From: Rheum nobile | Taxonomy: Eukaryota; Streptophyta; Magnoliopsida; Caryophyllales; Polygonaceae | Direction of reading: 5' to 3' | Assembly: GCA_027886185.1 (NCBI GenBank) | Contig: WOAB01000056.1 | Location: forward strand, 4,030,001 to 4,094,000 | DNA: 64,000 nt | Shown here: positions 23,640 through 32,446 of the stretch, one piece after another | Layout: every line of letters starts with the position of its first letter | Position numbering within the stretch: position 1 is the stretch's first letter | Position numbers and translations under genes: made by a program | Notes under the pieces: model-generated | Database searches by the model: none | Told to the model about the DNA's origin: nothing | Seen by the model: the letters and a program-made list of their open reading frames with translations, nothing else

Positions 23640-23994
23640 CACTTAAAGGAGACCAAACACAAGATATTTGCTTAAGCAAATATCTTGCGTTTCAATTTTA
23701 AAAAAAAAAGAAAGAAAAAAAAATGAAACGCAGGATCTTTGCTTAAGCAAAGATCTTACGTTTCAATTTAAAAAGAAAAAGGATGAAACGCAGGATCCCT
23801 GCTTAAGCAGGGATCCTGCATTTCAATTTAAAAAATAAAAAAAATTTGAAACGCATGTGCGTTTCATCCTAGTACCAAAACACAATTTCTGGATACAATT
23901 TACCCTTAAACGCGGATATATTGCTCAAGTAACATTTCTGCGTTTCAAACTGTAGTATACAAAAAAAAAAATTGTAATGTAGAAAGAGCCTTGG
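23640..23994 (-). repeat. Right terminal inverted repeat of the MULE with palindrome array
   Basis: Palindromes of the same design as on the left lie at 23654-23693 (two mismatches), 23725-23764 (two mismatches), 23785-23824 (one mismatch), 23848-23865 (18 bp, centre missing, perfect) and 23907-23946 (imperfect, the counterpart of 13442-13481). The outer 135 bases align with the left end in inverted orientation. Confidence 0.9.
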
Positions 23995-24002
23995 AATATT
24001 AT

Positions 24003-25340
24003 TTGATCAAAAGCCGCTCACTAGTCCGTTCGACCTTGCTGACTAACAAAAATAATTATGACCTTGAAGGAAACTTGTGTAGATGCCATGTACCTCCAAA
24101 TTATAGCCAGCGTTCCCCTTCCAAATAATGTCTCACTTTAGAGTATCTGAGCTGCAAGCGAGTACTCATGCAACCACACTTGCTACCGAGCTTAAATCCA
24201 CACTTGCTCAAATTTAACCCACTCCATTTTTTATACACTCGCTCAAGAAGAATGATTTTAAAAAGCTTGGAGCTAAGCCGAGTCCCTAAACCCCAAACCG
24301 GCCCTCACCAAGGAGTAATAAAGATAGTCCCATTTTAGTTAATGCAATTACAATTCCTCTTTTGCACCTCTCCACTCGTAATAGTGATCTTTACTACTCC
24401 TTTGGTACAAAAGAAAAACAAAGGACATTAATGTGAATGTCTTCGCGGTAGGTATTCTGATTTCTGACCGTACGAAGTGATCTGATACCAAATGTGGATT
24501 TAGCTTTGTGCAAATTTGGTTTCCATTTTCCTCAATTCCTAATTCAAAGTACACATTTCCAACCGAGTACAACGCAACCCTTTTGATTCATATCAGTAGA
24601 ACCAAAGTTTGGGCAAGTGATCTGATACCAAAGTTTCTTGGAATTGAAGATTCGGAGCTTCTCAAATTCTCAATCAACACGCTTACACAAAAATAAAGGA
24701 CCTTCTCAATCTCATCATGGCCAAATTTAGACTTTCAGGGTAATTCAAGCCACATATGTCCAGAATACAGCAGGAAAAGAATTGGGGTTTAAGAAACAAT
24801 TATTTGCAAAAATAAAAGTGTGAATTTTGCACTAATCCATGGTAATTCAACACACGCTAAGTTTCTTGGAAAAACTTTCTTCAAACCAACATAAAGGTAA
24901 GGTACAAAAACTTGACTTTAATCTCTTCATTATTAAATGCAATAATCCATTAAAGTATAGGCTCTACTGAGGTGGGTTTAATCCTTTCTCAAAAAGTAGA
25001 CCAAATTTGGCTACTCTTGGAACTGTCATTCAATTGTATCAACATCTTGCTAGAATTATACAAATAATAGTTCTACTAGTTTCAGTAAAAAGATGTTAGT
25101 TCTTTTTCTTTTTCCAAAAGTAATAAAGGACTGTAACTCTAATACCTCAAATATTTATCATGAGGACCCAATTCAGCAAAACAAATTTTTCTTACAATTT
25201 GCACTAGTCATCCCTACCCAAAAAAAAAAGAATAAGAAAAGCAAAGTTCTTAGTTGCTTGTTTACTTCTTTAGTAACCCAAAAAATAAATTACAAGATTA
25301 ATTCCCACCTCAAAAAAGAGAGTTGCCAGCCTAGTTTCAC
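24003..25340. other. Intergenic region, no gene recognised
   Basis: AT-rich sequence between the MULE and the 3' end of the PDLP gene. Only short ORFs occur, with no recognisable domains. Confidence 0.5.
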
Positions 25341-25354
25341 CCACATCTCCGTTC

Positions 25355-26707
25355 TCAGTAATCTGCATAAAACAACAAAACACAAGAAAGCAAAAGAAGG
25401 GTACATCTACAATTAGCATGTGAGTGAACCCAGAAAATATTCCAATCTATGAGAAATAATATTTTAATATTAAATCATGATTTTTATATATATTACACAA
25501 AACCACCCTTACTTCGCTTCATTACACAAAACAACCTCGACCCAATAAAATTATATCTACATAAAATTGCCAAAATACCCTCATCAGTCATCTATGATTG
25601 TTAGATATTTTGTACTCCTCATTCCTCATCTATGATTATTACTTATTAGAGTGTTTAAATGAAACTTTCCTGCATGAGGGGTGATTTTGTGTAAATAAAG
25701 AACGATTTTGTGCAATTTACCCTAAAATTTAGACATACCATCATCTTTCTTCTTGAGACCCCTTGCAAAGAGCACACAAATAATTAAGAAACCCACACCA
25801 GCTGTTCCTCCTAGAATGATAGCCACAGTCTTGCCTGTGTTCTGACCTGTCCCTACACCCATCACAATCCCCATTCACATTCACATTCAATCTAAAATCA
25901 ACAAAAAAACAAACTCCAGATACATCAAATTTAAAAATAAAATTGAAAATCAAGAATACCTGGTGAAGAAGAAGAGGAGGAGGAGGAATAAGAAGAAGAT
26001 CTCGAGGGAACGCCGTTGGGATAATAGCTGTAACTGATAAAGCACTTGTGCAGATACGTCTGTCCAGCAATGGAGTTTCCACATTCAACTTGCGCCCTCT
26101 GAACCGCCGCCTTAACGCAGCTCCCACAATCGGAGGAGCTCAAATCTCCTTCGCACTGCCCCATGGCGTAAACCTGCTGATAAGTCGTGGCGTAGAACCC
26201 GCCGCTCGCGGTCGCGACTCCGTTCTCCATAACCGAGAACGCGGTGTCGCGCTTCACATCGAATCCGGTGCCGGACGCGTCGGCGCGGCTGCACACCTTG
26301 AAGAGCATCTCCATGCCGGAGATTTGCGTGAATCCGGAGACTTCGTAGAGGAGGTAGCACCCCTGGAGCTGAACCCTAGCGGCGGCCACTTTTCCGGCGC
26401 AGAGCTGGTCGGCCAACGGCGGGATCCTGCTGACGCAGTCGTAGCAGGCGCCGGCGCTGAGGTCGCCGCGGCACTGGAAGATCCCGGTGACGGCGCCGGA
26501 GGTGGATTTGTAGAACTTGGATTTGGCGGATTGTTGGACGAGGGATGTGTAGAGGTTTGTGATGGACTGGGAGTAGGAGCCGGTTGGATCTGAGAGAGGT
26601 TGCTTCGAACAGCCTCTGTAGACTAAAGCCGTGTAATCGGAGGCTGAATTCGCAGCGAATGTGAAATCTAGGGTTAGAAACAAGATGATGAAGAAGAGGA
26701 GCCCCAT
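25355..26707 (-). CDS. Plasmodesmata-located protein (DUF26 receptor-like), complete
   Basis: Three exons, 26707-25960, 25846-25739 and 25362-25355, give 864 nt and 287 codons, with all junctions GT-AG and in frame. The product starts with a hydrophobic signal peptide (about residues 1-18). Two Gnk2/DUF26 domains follow, each with the C-x8-C-x2-C motif: CRGDLSAGACYDC and CEGDLSSSDCGSC. A serine-rich linker leads to a single transmembrane helix (AIILGGTAGVGFLIICVLF) and a short basic tail ending in KKKDDDY. Length, order and the tiny last exon encoding only the final residues are typical of PDLPs. These type I membrane proteins sit at plasmodesmata and help regulate callose and cell-to-cell traffic. 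Which PDLP paralogue this is cannot be decided by eye. Confidence 0.95.
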
Positions 26708-26719
26708 TTGTGTAGAAAT

Positions 26720-27480
26720 TGAGTACTCAAAACTCTCAGAATTTGGTGTTTTGGGGGTTTCCTGTGTGAAACTTTTTTGGGGAGGATGTGTGTGCTCTGT
26801 TTGTGCCCATCAACTTTTGTTTTGGTGTGTATTAAAAACAGTGCAAGAGCCAAGAGGTTAATGTGCAGTGTACAAGAGCATAAAACAAGCAGTGTTTTTG
26901 GTTGGTGCGGTGAGATTTGTGTTTGGAGATGGGTATGATTTTATTTAGATTGGAATGATAATAAATGTGATTATTATAATACAATTGACAGTACTATTCC
27001 GAGTGGAGAACAACAAAAATGGTCAGATTTTTGTGGTAATAAAAAAATTAACAACTTCAGGGTGGGGGATTGGGACTTTGGGAGTGTGCAGGGGAAATCT
27101 GATTTTGTGAGTCAGGGGAAGAGTCGGAACAATTTGCGTGATGGTTTGACCAAAGTATATTAGTTATTTAGTTACACTCAACTTGGTTTTACTCTTAATC
27201 AAAGAAAGAAAAAACTTGGTTTTACTCTTTCTATTTTTTTTAGTGTTTAGGTTAATTATTATGTGTTACATTTCGAACATATATTTCTGTTTTCTTATTG
27301 ATCTTCTTGATTTCTTGTTTTCTTGTTGTGTGTATAGACATTTAAGAAGGATATGATGTGAATTTGTAGATATATTATATAGTTTTAGTTGGTAGTCATT
27401 TTTTTATAATCTTTTAAGTAAAGTTTTTGACATTTGGTTAGGTATCAATTTTTTTTTTCCGATTTAAGAGGAGTTATGAG
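26720..27480. other. 5' flank of the PDLP gene, no further gene seen
   Basis: Probable promoter and intergenic sequence; AT-rich, with no recognisable coding block. Confidence 0.45.
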
Positions 27481-27484
27481 AGTG

Positions 27485-28130
27485 GTAGTTCTTTTTTTTT
27501 AATAAATTAAAAATTCGAAGTTGCAAGCAAACATACAGTGCAACTTCGAGAGGCCAAAGAAATGACATCCAGACAAACCAGCAATACAAACAACAACCAA
27601 GGAGAAAAAAAAAACATACAACAGAGAAACAAACTAAAACATGATAAAACAAAGAAAATCTAGATATAGGATGAGTAAAATACAAATAAACGATGCGTCG
27701 CCGGAAGGATGTCATCATTTACCAAGTCGGAACTACAACTCGATTCATCATCCGAGCAAGCTCCATCATCCAAAGAGTGTCTCTCAACACAACCGGGTCA
27801 TATAAACGGGTCAAAAAACAAAAAAGACATTCCTTTTCAGATTTGATTTTTGGTCAAGGTGACACCGTTTCGAAACCATGTCAGGGTCAGAAGGAAACCA
27901 TGTCAAAGGGGGTGGCCATGAAGCCCCACCCACACGCCACCAGCATGAACCCATAAAGCCCCCACCAAAGTCGCCAAGCCCAACTGAAGGGGATCATCGA
28001 CATAGGGAAAGACCACAAACGAAAGCAAGTTGAGAGCATGGGAGACGGACCAAGAAGATTTTTCTGGTTCTGTCTGGTTCTGGGAGCCATCTCTAGCTTA
28101 GTGCTCGTGCCTCGCACACAATTTGTGTAA
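27485..28130 (-). mobile_element. Possible 3' end of a LINE
   Basis: On the minus strand the segment ends in TTTAATTTATTAAAAAAAAG, which resembles a LINE 3' untranslated region running into a poly(A) tail. The preceding sequence has the T/G-rich, non-coding look of plant L1 3' ends. No reverse transcriptase is present and no target duplication was confirmed, so this is a weak call. Confidence 0.35.
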
Positions 28131-28486
28131 GTATAAATTGAATATATTTTTATAATTATAAAAATAGATCAATTTACATTTAGATAGAAAACATGTGGGA
28201 AAATTCTATAGTTGAATAAAATAATTTGTTCGACCATTTAAATCAATTAACATAAAGTATGACAATATAATAAAGTATCTAACAAAAAAAATGACTATTA
28301 TATAACTCATAAAGTATGACAATTTAAATCAATTAACATAAAGTATGACAATTTAGATTTGTTCGACAATTTGCTATCATACCTTGGGGATGAGAAATGA
28401 GTATAGCAATGAACAAAACCCTTTTTGTGTTTGGTTAAGGTAAAAGTATGAAAATCCCCTCCTACCTTGAGTTTGAACCATATATA
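28131..28486. other. AT-rich spacer, no gene recognised
   Basis: It contains a locally repeated AAAGTATGACAAT motif and a repeated AAATCAATTAACAT motif. Nothing else is supported. Confidence 0.5.
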
Positions 28487-28808
28487 ATTGGCTTAATTAA
28501 TGAAAATAGAAAGATAGCAAGGCTACGTACAGTGGAGACAAAAGTTTCTGAATTCACATTTTGATTGTACTTGAAATAATAGAAATAACAAATGTTTAAA
28601 TAGACTACTAGCTGCCAACTAGTATCCACTAACAGACCCACTAACTATTCCTACTAACCTGTTAATCCACTACCATAATATCAGAACAAATCATGACATG
28701 CTTAACAACTAAATCACGACTAACAAACCACTAACAATCACTAATTAATTAAAACGTAATAATAAATAAATAATCATAAACTAATTCAATTTTGAATTAC
28801 ATTCAACA
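28487..28808 (-). repeat. 3' LTR of the gag-only element
   Basis: 322 bp. It begins TGTTGAATG on the minus strand and ends AAGCCAAT. It contains about 185 bases that the other LTR lacks. Confidence 0.85.
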
Positions 28809-28864
28809 CCTCCTCTTGATTCAAAATTGGCAACGAACAATCTGCATGTCTTCATTCTTTAAAC

Positions 28865-28976
28865 CTGATGCACTTCTCATCTTGTTCAATCTCTGATGCA
28901 CTTCTCATCTTCTTCAATCTCTGATGTACTTCTCATCTTCTTCAATCTCTGATGCACTTCTCATCTTCTTCAAAAA
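28865..28976. repeat. 28-bp tandem repeat, four copies
   Basis: The unit begins CTGATGCACTTCTCATCTT. Copies start at 28865, 28893, 28921 and 28949 and differ by one or two bases. The array overlaps the end of the gag frame and the 3' untranslated region. Confidence 0.92.
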
Positions 28977-29890
28977 AGAGTTTCCTCTCTTGTTACTTGT
29001 GCCATGCTTGACTCATTCTCATTATCAAACCTGCAATTTCTTTGTACATAACCAAATCTCATGCACTTGAAACATTGTGGCTTTCCTTTATGCCAACAAT
29101 TATCTTCTTTGTGACCAAATTTCTTGCAATGTTTGCACTGAATTGAACTCCTTTGCTCGTTGGAGTCATCACCCTTTGACTTCCCTTTGTAGAAAGTCTC
29201 TTTCTTCACTTGAAATGCCTTTTCCTCTACTTTTTCATCAGACCTGTTCAGTCTGACCTCATGTGCTTGCAAAGATCCCATCAATTCATCAAACGTATAG
29301 ACAGACAAGTCTTTTGATTCCTCAATAGCAGCCACAACATGATCAAATTTTGTAGGTAAGCTTCTCAAAACCTTACTAACTACACTTTCACTACTCATCT
29401 TTTCACCATAGGATTTCATATGATTCACTATTCCAGAAACCCTAGACAAGTAAGTTTGAACAGATTCTTTGTCATGCATAACCAAAGTCTCAAAATCTCT
29501 ACACAGAGCTTGTAATTTAACCGTAATTACCTTTTTATCTCCCATAAACTCTTGCTTCAGAGTCGCCCATGCCTCATGAGAAGTAGCCGCTGCTGCAATT
29601 CGGGGGAAAATCTCGTCATCCATCGCATGCTGAATCATGAACAACGCCTTGGAATCCTTCTTTCGGTTCTCCCATAGTTGTTGGCTTGGCTCCTCTGGTT
29701 ATGAATCTTCAAAGCCATCTTCAACAAGGCCCCACAGCTCTTGAGATTTGAAGAGTGTTTTCATCTTCAAGCTCCAAAAATGATAATTTATCCCCTTAAA
29801 AATTGGAATAAGGAGTTGGGATGAAGAATTTGTTCCTCCGTTGATTTGCATCTTTGCCCTGATGCTTGAAACTTTCCTCTTGTGTTTCAC
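28970..29890 (-). pseudogene. Copia-type gag with two zinc knuckles
   Basis: One frame runs from 29890 to 28970, broken only by a TAA at about 29698. The N-terminal part (IPIFKGINYHFWSLKMKTLF) is the conserved start of Copia gag/UBN2 domains. The middle has HEAWATLKQEF and LPTKFDHVVAAIE, typical of that family. The C-terminal part has a canonical zinc knuckle (CKHCKKFGHKEDNC) and a second one in which the histidine is replaced by tyrosine (CFKCMRFGYVQRNC). Gag would form particles and bind RNA. The single stop and the altered knuckle suggest recent decay. Confidence 0.85.
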
Positions 29891-29961
29891 TCACAGTGTT
29901 TCCTCTCTTTCTCTCTGATTCTATCCCAAAACCCAATTTACTGGTTTTGCTCTGATACCAA

Positions 29962-30098
29962 ATTGGCTTAATTAATGAAAAGAGAAAAATAGCAAGTCTA
30001 CGTACAGTGGAGGCAAAAGTTTCTGAATTCACATTTTGATTGTACTTGAAATAATAGAAGTAATCATAAACTAATTCAATTTTGAATTACATTCAACA
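29962..30098 (-). repeat. 5' LTR of the gag-only element, internally deleted
   Basis: 137 bp. It matches both ends of the 3' LTR but lacks the central 185 bases. It is followed on the minus strand by the primer-binding site. Confidence 0.8.
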
Positions 30099-30600
30099 TA
30101 TATAACTCATAATTCATCTTCCATTGTTGTTCTACATCAAAGAAGAGAAGCAGTGATTTAAGTTGGGTCATCCTGTGCATGCATCCATATTGTTGGTCAG
30201 ACACCTATCTTCTTCTATTTCCTTCCCCTCTCCTCATCTCCAAAGGTGCTCAGCAACATTCTAGTGGAGCTCCATAGAGAACGCATCAAGTATCTACAAT
30301 TGGCCGAAGACCAGATTTGAATCCTCTCCCGTTTGGGCAGCTTGTTGTATGCAATAGTACGTCATAGTATGAACGATCATTTAGGTGTATTCAACTCCTT
30401 CCAGAAAACGTACGTGTCTTCTTGATATTATAAGATCATAGGTAAAACTAGTACAAAAGTTCACCTGATCAGTAGCATCAATATTGCAAAGAGGGACACA
30501 ATCTAAGAACGAGTTGTTGTACAGCGAGAGATGTTATATCTAATTAATCTTAAGCAGATTTCTTCAGGTCCAATTTTCATATGATTTTGCCAGATTGGAA
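30099..30600. other. Spacer without a recognised gene
   Basis: No coding block or repeat structure could be supported here. Confidence 0.45.
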
Positions 30601-30840
30601 GGTCGATGTCGTAGCTAGATGTAGCCCATACGCTTGGCTTGCCTTAGCTTCATGAATTTCAAAAAGGGACTTTGACATACAATCTCGGCTCCATGATAAT
30701 AGTTCCTTAATTGAGCCCCATGGAGGATCAGTAGGCTTACAAACATCTTCCCAAGCAATCAGTGACCGTTTAGAAGATGAGTTGCCCGACCAAAGAAATG
30801 AACGTACGTAGAATGCTTTGAATCTTTCTAATAGCTCCAT
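30600..30840 (-). mobile_element. L1-type LINE reverse transcriptase remnant
   Basis: The minus-strand frame contains VRSFLWSGNSSSKRSLIAWEDVC followed by SKSLFEIHEAKAS when read in short pieces. These match the block after the reverse transcriptase core of plant LINEs (F-L-W-S-G and AW-x-x-VC). The remnant is short, and no ends are visible. Confidence 0.65.
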
Positions 30841-30973
30841 TCAGAAAAATGATCACATTACACCAAAAGGATTGAATATTAAACAAAATTGATCTTACCA
30901 ATTCAAGTCTTTTAGTATAAGAAAGCTTTTATGTGCATCACTTCCAGCATAACACAGAACTAATCACATATTT

Positions 30974-31645
30974 TGTAGGAATTTAGATGCTTAAAGCGTA
31001 ATTTCAGGAAAACGTTTTTCCTAACATCTAACCAAGGATCTCATGCATAAACTAAATAGATCATTGATAAGAAGAATTAATTACCTCTTGATGCGTGTTT
31101 GAATCTTCCTGGATTGAGGAGATTAGAGTCTCAAGTGTGACTCCTCTAGTTGGTCCACCCGAGTATGGATCTGGATCGCCTAGGGTTCGATTGCTAGAAC
31201 GAGGAACGAAGGCGAACGAGAGAGAACTCTAGGGAGAGAGGCAACCGTGTGGTATTCTATGGGGTTAGGGTTTTTTATCCTAGAAAGCCCTCCTTTTATA
31301 ATACCATATGTGGATATATTATTTACTAAATTAATATATCTATCAGTAATAACTCTTTATTACTAATAAGCCTTATCTCCCAAGTTATATCATATATAAC
31401 TTTATATCATATACTTTATATAATATGTCTTCCAACAAACTAATCCAGTCCATAGACTCTAAGGGTGTGATCTCGTAGGACCCGGTAATAATAGCAATAG
31501 ACTTTATAACATATAGTCCATAAATCATAGTTGACTTCTAGCAAAGCACTATGACTACCTAAGATAACCGGATTATGAATCTCTATAAATGGTCTCACTT
31601 TATAATTAGTAATTGCACCTTTGATTAAAGGACACAATTCCTTCA
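30974..31645 (-). repeat. 3' LTR of Copia element 1 (LTR-A)
   Basis: It begins TGAAGGAATTGTGTCC on the minus strand and ends in CA. It is closely similar to 37440-38118 and 43699-44359. Confidence 0.9.
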
Positions 31646-31656
31646 ATCTCCCACTT

Positions 31657-32446
31657 GTCCTTAAAACAAGTGTCAGTACAGATGATTACTATATGATGAA
31701 ACTCATCTTTACCGCCAAATACGTTTCTTGAACTCTTGAGATCAAACTGTCAGTACAGATGATTACTAATAATCCATCTGAGCATGGCCATGCGTTTTCA
31801 CAGTTCTCACTCTTCAAGTGATCGAGACACCAATCCTTTCCAAATGTATCGTGGTATACACGGAATAGGAGGACATATTCAATCTTGTAAGACTACAGCT
31901 CCTACTTAACTTTTGGCAATCCCAATCACTGTCTTTATAACTGCCTGTTACGGTCAGTGTTTGACAGCGTCAAAGACATACCAACAGTCAAATGATAACT
32001 ATATTATACTCATGTCTAAAGAACTCACTAATCATGAATAATCCTAGAACTCTGTAGTAAAGTCCCGAGGAGTCCTAAGATCGGTCTGTCCGATATGTAT
32101 CGGTATACACATCTATGTAATCGATTAGACATCTTTATGTCCCTATAACACATGAAACCCAGTGTTATCAATCAATCTCACAATATGGTCTTTTGATTAA
32201 GTCATTTGTATCCAAGTTAACGACTTAGACCATGGACTTCTAACAATTTTATAATTTCAGTTCACTTAATAGGGTTTCATTCACCAAAACAGTTTTGATG
32301 AGCCCATTTGATAATTATTAAATTGTTTGGATACTTTATCTAATCCCAAGCAATGATTAAATAATAATATGAAACTCATATATAAGTCAAGCATAAATGT
32401 TTGTGATAACAATAAGCAGGGTTTATCATAAAACAAACAATGTGTC
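31657..32446 (-). other. 3' untranslated region of Copia element 1
   Basis: Non-coding. It contains two copies of GTCAGTACAGATGATTACTA (about 31671 and 31749) and no protein frame. Confidence 0.6.

Larger units (their letters stand above)
13394..23994 (+). mobile_element. Mutator-like element (MULE), 10.6 kb, with OTU-transposase and plant-mobile-domain genes
   Basis: The element is bounded by the direct repeat AATATTAT at 13386-13393 and 23995-24002 (8 bp, with a ninth base mismatched). Mutator elements usually make 9-bp duplications. The ends are inverted repeats: both carry a TACTACAGTTTGAAACGCAG block (one mismatch), an aligned CGCGTTT-x-AGGGTAAATTGTA block and a TTTGGTACTAGGATGAAACG block. 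Inside are a plus-strand transposase (13883-17198), two minisatellites (17385-19465), a nested MITE (19503-19740) and a minus-strand plant-mobile-domain gene (23463-19851). The two genes converge. Both have several stops or frameshifts, so this copy is probably not autonomous. Confidence 0.88.
28487..30098 (-). mobile_element. Gag-only Copia-like LTR element (TR-GAG type), 1.6 kb
   Basis: All parts of a short LTR element are present on the minus strand: 5' LTR (30098-29962), primer-binding site TGGTATCAGAGC (29960-29949), gag (29890-28970), a polypurine tract complementary to 28809-28820 (AAGAGGAGG), and 3' LTR (28808-28487). TATATA flanks both ends. No protease, integrase or reverse transcriptase is encoded, so it must have moved with proteins of another element. 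Confidence 0.85.

Noticed and set aside
26048..26593. 181-residue plus-strand ORF opposite the PDLP gene
   Set aside because: Antisense shadow of a conserved DUF26 exon.
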